In this document: one piece after another, positions 56,558 through 64,000 of the stretch
Position numbering within the stretch: the first letter of the stretch is position 1
Layout of the letters: every line of letters begins with the position of its first letter
Assembly: GCF_038396675.1 (NCBI RefSeq)
Contig: NC_088930.1
Coordinates: forward strand, 39,754,001-39,818,000
Length of the DNA stretch: 64,000 nucleotides
Origin: Hydra vulgaris
Lineage: Eukaryota > Cnidaria > Hydrozoa > Anthoathecata > Hydridae
Reading direction: 5' to 3'
Notes under the pieces: generated by a model
What the model was told of the DNA's origin: nothing
Seen by the model: only the letters and a program-made list of their open reading frames with translations
Databases searched by the model: none
Program-made: the position numbers and the translations under genes

Positions 56558-57196
56558 AAATAAAATTACTATGCATTTTCTCCAACTTAATAAAATTTAG
56601 AAACTACCAACTACTCTACCTAAAGAATCGCAAAATAAGCTAAATCTGATTGTGTTTAGAAAAATACTATTAGTTTTTTTTTATTGTTTAGAACTGAAGA
56701 CTTTTATAAAGTCTATTTTTGAACTTCTTTGGGATTTTGCTCAGTTGGTTTTCTTCAAGTTGTATTAAATAAAATTAAAAAAACGCAAATGAGCAAAGTC
56801 TTCACTTAAAATAGCATTTAAGAACTTAAGATTTCACAGGTCTGGAAATTGAAGCTATATTTAGGATTCGAAAACATACCACTATATATTAAATTACATA
56901 ACATGTAAAATCTTGATAAGCACTTTAACTACGCCTTAACTACACCTTAACTATTTAAATTTTAAAATACAAGTCATATATACAGCTTTGTTTCCGGTTT
57001 TTTTTTTATTTTCATATTGAGTTGTTATATGAAAAGCCATTTTGACCCTTTCGCCATCTCGCTCATCCGCTTTTATCTTATATATATTATAGAATATATA
57101 TACAGAGGAAAACATTCCGTTTTCCCTTTCATATTCTTAATATATTTCCTGTGAAAAAAAGTTTACTACTTCTTTAAAAATTTCATGAAACCATAA

Positions 57197-57241
57197 ATTT
57201 AGGTAAACTATGATCATTTTATGATCATAGTTTACCTAAAT
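57197..57241. repeat. Perfect 21-bp palindrome, 3-nt loop
   Basis: Arms 57197-57217 and 57221-57241 are exact reverse complements around TTT. Confidence 0.93.
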
Positions 57242-58506
57242 CTTATCGCTTTAATTAAGATTGTAAATGACTTTACTTTCTTATTTGATTGCAGAAAGCT
57301 GATACTTGGAAACTATAAGAAAATACATGTTTGTTTGTTTTTAAAATAAAGTATTGAATAAAAATTGGGATTTTTTTAAATTTAATCTACCTCCCCTAAA
57401 CCTAGTTTAGAGAAATTATTTTAACTTTTAAAGGATTTAGTGTTAATGGGGTTGAGCCACTATAAAGTCGGTTATAATATTCTTGCATTGTCGTAAAAAA
57501 GTTATTACTCTGTAGAGTTTTTTTAGCTTTTTAGTTTTTTTTGTTTGTAAACTACTGTAATATGATTGTAACCATTTTTGGATTAACAAAGATTAGTAAT
57601 ATTTACTTTTATGTTTATTTGTTATTATTTACGAGTATGAGAGTCAATCTATTTATTTTTTCAAGTATATAAGTTATAGTCTTATATTCACAATTGGTTG
57701 TGGAGTGCAGAAAGTACCGCGATAGTCAATTAAAAAGACTATTCCGTCAAATCGTTGTTTTATTAAAAAAAAAGGTGCCAGTATGATTTATAGTTTACAA
57801 AAAGGTAACGTAATGGCATCCTGCCTCATTCTGTCTATTTATTGATATTAATTTTATTACAAAAAAATCTTTAAAAAAGCTGAAATAATAATAATCAAGG
57901 TATTTTACTTTTAGTAATTTAAATAAAATAAATCAGTCCTTTACTTTGAAATTACAAATAAATACAAACTGAATAATAATCTAGCTAACATTGCATTTTC
58001 ACCAGTCGTTTTTTCGGAATTTCTTATTCTGCTTCTCCTCCCCCTAAGCTAGGATAAGGAGGTGTCTAGTACCAATTTGATTAAATTTCTTGTTTAAGAA
58101 TTTCTATAGAAGAGTATTTTTAATATATGTTTTCATTAAATTAAGTAAAATAAGTATGCTGTTAGAATAAATGAAAAGTTCAAATTCTTAGTTTAAATGT
58201 TATTAAAATGTACATAAATGACGGAGCTTGTTTTTTTGTTTTTTTCCGTATTTTATGATTATATTTAGCCACTCTTTAACATCCAAGTTTTGCTACTTCT
58301 TTTAAAGCTCAAGAAATTAAGTTATAAGTAAATTTTTGTTGCGAAAAAATCGGCATTTTATGTTATTAGTAATTTTTTATTAATGTATAATAACATATAG
58401 TTATATATTATTAGTAACCCAAAACAATACCATTAAAAAATAAAACTTAAAAAAAAAAGTAGTATAAAAATAACTTTAATTTAAACTATAAAAACTGTTT
58501 GCGCAG

Positions 58507-58580
58507 GTACACATATACATAAATGTGCAAGTAAACATATACATAAATGCGAGAAAACACCTATACATAAATGAATGCAC
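58507..58580 (+). repeat. Minisatellite, ACATATACATAAATG-like x3-4
   Basis: Units ACACATATACATAAATGTG, AACATATACATAAATGCG and ACCTATACATAAATGAATG. It lies 3' of the ankyrin gene. Confidence 0.75.
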
Positions 58581-58875
58581 ACACAAATACATTAGGCGTG
58601 TGCATAAATAACGCTATGGTTGTCATTGTCCCGGTTTTCCGTAGAAGAACGCGATGAAAACTTTAGTTTTAAATAGTTTAAGTGTTGTGCTTTCCTACGT
58701 AAAAGCCAGGACAGTAACAGCTATAAAGTACACAAACTTTGTTTAAAATATGCATTAACAAAGTAACTTTAAATATTCTGAAATCAAAATAAAATAAAAA
58801 GTAAAAAGATATAAACACTTAAATAAATGAAGCAAAATTTAAAAAAATACAATCATAAGATTAAAATACAGGTTT

Positions 58876-61074
58876 CTAGTTATTTTCAATAGCTAATATA
58901 ACATCATTATTTTTTGAGTTGATGGCCAGAGCGTATGCACTTTTTCCAGAAGTATTTTTTTTATAGCGATCAGCACCATGGCTGATTAATAAACATATCG
59001 CTTTGACATTGTTATCAGCTACAGCGTTCATTAAAATTGTGTTTCCAGAAGCATCTGGATTATCAATAAGTCTCGGACAATATTTTAATATATCATCAAG
59101 AATGATCACATTCATGTTTGCATGATGCAAAACATTGTTCTGTTTAATATCTTCAATCATTGGATCTGCATTATTTTTTAATAAAAATAGAAGAACGTCA
59201 CGTGAGCAGTACTTAGCTGCGTACATTAAAGGGGTTTCGCCATTTTTATCAACTTGGTTAAAAGATACTTTAGATTTTAGAAATAAGGGTAAACATTTTA
59301 CAATGTTATGTTGGGCAATTAAATGCAGCAAAGTTTTTCCGTTTTCTTTATCTCTTTCGTTAACATTTGCCCCAACACACACTAACATTTCCGCATTAGA
59401 AATATGAGTTGAAATAATAGCCAAATGAAGAGGACTTTGATTGAACAAGTTTAGTGCATTGACATCGGAACCACTTCGAACTAATTGTCGAATTTCTTTC
59501 TGATTGTTTTCAAACATGGATACAATGTGTAATGTAGTGTTTTCATTTTCATACCTTCTTTTGGCTAATATAGCAGCAACAGTATCGTCGCATTTCAAAC
59601 TTTAGTTGAATAAAAATTAAATATATTAGTGCAAACAACCTACACCAATAGTTTCTCAATAAAAATTGTGGGCCAAAAAACATTTTATTTTATATAATAA
59701 GGAGATTAGAAATCACATGTGTTTGTTATACTAAATTTTATTACCTAAATTACAGAAATATTCAAAACAATAATAGGGGAAAACGGGGCAAGATGGCTTT
59801 TCATTTAACAACTCAACAAAAAAACTTGAAAATGGGCGAAATGTATTTATATCTTGTATTTTAAAACACCAATTGGTTTTTATAAATGCGGTTAACGCAA
59901 TTTTAGCGCTTAAAAAAAACAACCTCAGTTTTGGTTATTTATAATGAATGGTGTCCTTCGGGCTCTTTTAGAAATATTTTTTTGTGACTTGTATTTATTT
60001 TGTGTTACTTTATTTAGAATAGTTAGTAGTTTTTAAAGTTTTATAAAATTGGAGGCAGAAATTACATAATAAGTCATCTTGCGCTAGAAAATATGACTAG
60101 TTTATCAACTTTTTATTCTAATTTTTATTTTTTCTACTTTCTATTTATCTACTTGCAAACTGAAAATTCGTGCAAGCAATAAATTATTGTAATAACATAA
60201 ACATACTGACAAAGTATTATTGCATAATGACTAATAGTTTTGCAATAACTCAGGGCTTTCAATACCTTCGCCATGTAGCCTCGTCTTCCCCTAAGTTCCA
60301 AATTCCTGCAACAATATAAACGAGGCTTTCTATTTTAACAACTTGTTGTTAGTTAACTGCTATGAAAATTTACGAGAGTTCAACTATGGGATTTCCTAAA
60401 GTACTAATTCTTAAAACTTTGCGGTAATACTTACTTAATGCTATAATTCCCTTAAGTTTTATTCTCAAAAAAAAAGTTAAGAATCTAGTTTGAAGTGTGG
60501 TTTTTAAAAATATTTAGTCTAAACTCAAATACCCGTTGTTAAATTATACTTACTTACCATTTTCTTATTGATAAATAGCGATTGAAATACAGAAAACAAT
60601 TTTGAACTTCATTATTTGCAGCTTCTTGAACTGCTGTTTTTCCATTTCGATTTTTAAGAGATGCGGACGCACCTTTATACAATAGAAATTGAACCATTAA
60701 CAAACAACCTTTTGATGATGCAATATGAAGCAAAGTTTCACCCTTGTTGTTTGAGTCATTAATTGGAGTTTCATTTAAATTAACAAGATACTTGAGTATA
60801 TCTTCTCGCTTCCATATAGCAGCATTGTGGCATGCATAGTTTCCATCTTTATTTTTTATTTTGACATCAATGTTTTTACTTACAAGATATTGTACGATAT
60901 CAAAATGATCTTTAGACGCTGCAATATGCAGTAAACTGTTTCCACTTTTATCTAAAGTATTTATCAATTTTGGCTCTTTTTCTAACAAAGTTTTCAAACA
61001 CTGCAAACGTCCGTATGTTGCAGCTATATGAGTTGGATATAGTCCTTTTTTATTTTTAACTGTTGCCTCAGCAC
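58876..61074 (-). CDS. Ankyrin-repeat protein gene, last two exons
   Basis: Exon 61074-60558 (acceptor TTTTTTATAG, donor ATG|GTAAGT) joins exon 59599-58876 in phase (TG|T). Together they encode about 412 residues ending IENN. Repeats are visible throughout: GLYPTHIAATYGRLQCLKTL, GNSLLHIAASKDHFDIVQYL, GNYACHNAAIWKREDILKYL, GETLLHIASSKGCLLMVQFL, then TTLHIVSM, SPLHLAIISTHISNAEMLV, TLLHLIAQHNIVKCLPLFL, ETPLMYAAKYCSRDVLLFLL, NVLHHANMN and NTILMNAVADNNVKAICLLI. There are about ten ANK repeats with no other domain and no stops, so it is probably a live host gene whose 5' exons lie beyond the window. ANK repeats bind proteins. The specific role cannot be inferred. Confidence 0.85.
59600..60557 (-). 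other. Intron of the ankyrin-repeat gene
   Basis: 958 bp from GTAAGT (60557) to CAACTAAAG (59600). AT-rich, with nothing else recognised. Confidence 0.75.
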
Positions 61075-61299
61075 CTATAAAAAAGCAATGCTACTTTAAC
61101 TAAAAATACAACTACAGAAAGTTTAAGAAATTGTAATAGACCTCTTCACAGTTTCGATAATTTTGTGCGCGCGCAAATTTAATCACGCGTCATGGTTCCT
61201 TTTGCGCAGAATCGCGTGAAAAAAAGTAAATGCACAGATATATTTGTTATTAAATTATTAAATTATTATATTATTAAATACACAGATATATGTAGTTGT

Positions 61300-63860
<2,561 letters not shown>

Positions 63861-64000
63861 TAATAATATATATCCATTTTGATTTTTTTTCCCCCCAAAA
63901 CTCATTTTTATTTCTCAATATTACAAATAATTATATAATTTTGTTATATAGTATTACAAATATTATATAACAAAAACATAGAAACAGATATTAGACTTAT

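Larger units (their letters stand above)
55717..58500. other. No recognised gene; palindromes only
   Basis: AT-rich sequence. It holds perfect palindromes at 56414-56450 (17-bp arms, loop GCT), 56517-56557 (18-bp arms, loop GGAGA) and 57197-57241 (21-bp arms, loop TTT). A 73-codon ORF at 56004-56225 has no recognisable motif. Confidence 0.5.

Overview
This is a very AT-rich animal genomic window. Its long (TA)n microsatellites, the density and mix of transposons (hAT, Harbinger, Tigger/pogo, P-like, Mutator-like, Penelope, CR1/Jockey-like and L1-like LINEs, tRNA SINEs) and GT-AG introns suggest a cnidarian, most likely Hydra. That identification is inference from sequence character. Most of the window is transposable-element debris. 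Only two host genes are well supported.

Layout. 1-8.5 kb: minus-strand exons of an ADP-ribosyl cyclase (CD38-type) gene, with a SINE/MITE cluster in one intron. 9.4-12.4 kb: a small MITE, (TA)n arrays, a minus-strand SINE, and a deleted Tigger/pogo element inside a (TA)n tract bounded by 79-bp inverted arms. 12.48-17.66 kb: a Harbinger element with both ORFs decayed, a 3-bp TAA duplication, and a Penelope-like retroelement inserted in it. 18.5-25.6 kb: LINE fragments, a P-like element, a foldback MITE and a decayed Mutator-like transposase. 26.1-33.9 kb: a nested stack. A minus-strand LINE is split in its endonuclease by a 4,959-bp DNA transposon with CACGGTGG ends and a 4-bp duplication. That transposon carries RAG1-like N-terminal zinc modules and is itself interrupted by a Penelope end plus (TA)n. 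34.2-37.2 kb: a broken OTU/vertnin-like gene followed by a decayed hAT transposase. 36.65-42.85 kb is repeated almost identically at 42.90-49.12 kb. 49-50.4 kb: a decayed multi-exon transposase-like gene. 50.9-54.3 kb: a second DNA transposon with a D-D-E core related to the 28.5-33.5 kb element, interrupted by a foldback element with an 8-bp duplication. 54.4-55.7 kb: hAT and LINE remnants. 58.9-61.1 kb: 3' exons of an ankyrin-repeat gene, minus strand. 61.6-63.9 kb: a transposon of unrecognised class.

The nesting gives an order of events. The LINE came first, the RAG1-like transposon second and the Penelope/(TA)n third. Harbinger came before the second Penelope copy. The two host genes are independent of each other. 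The most notable items are the pair of related transposons with RSS-heptamer-like ends, one with RAG1-like zinc modules; a hammerhead-like motif in the Penelope end; the 6.2-kb duplication with a templated junction; and a recurrent class of perfect snap-back palindromes.
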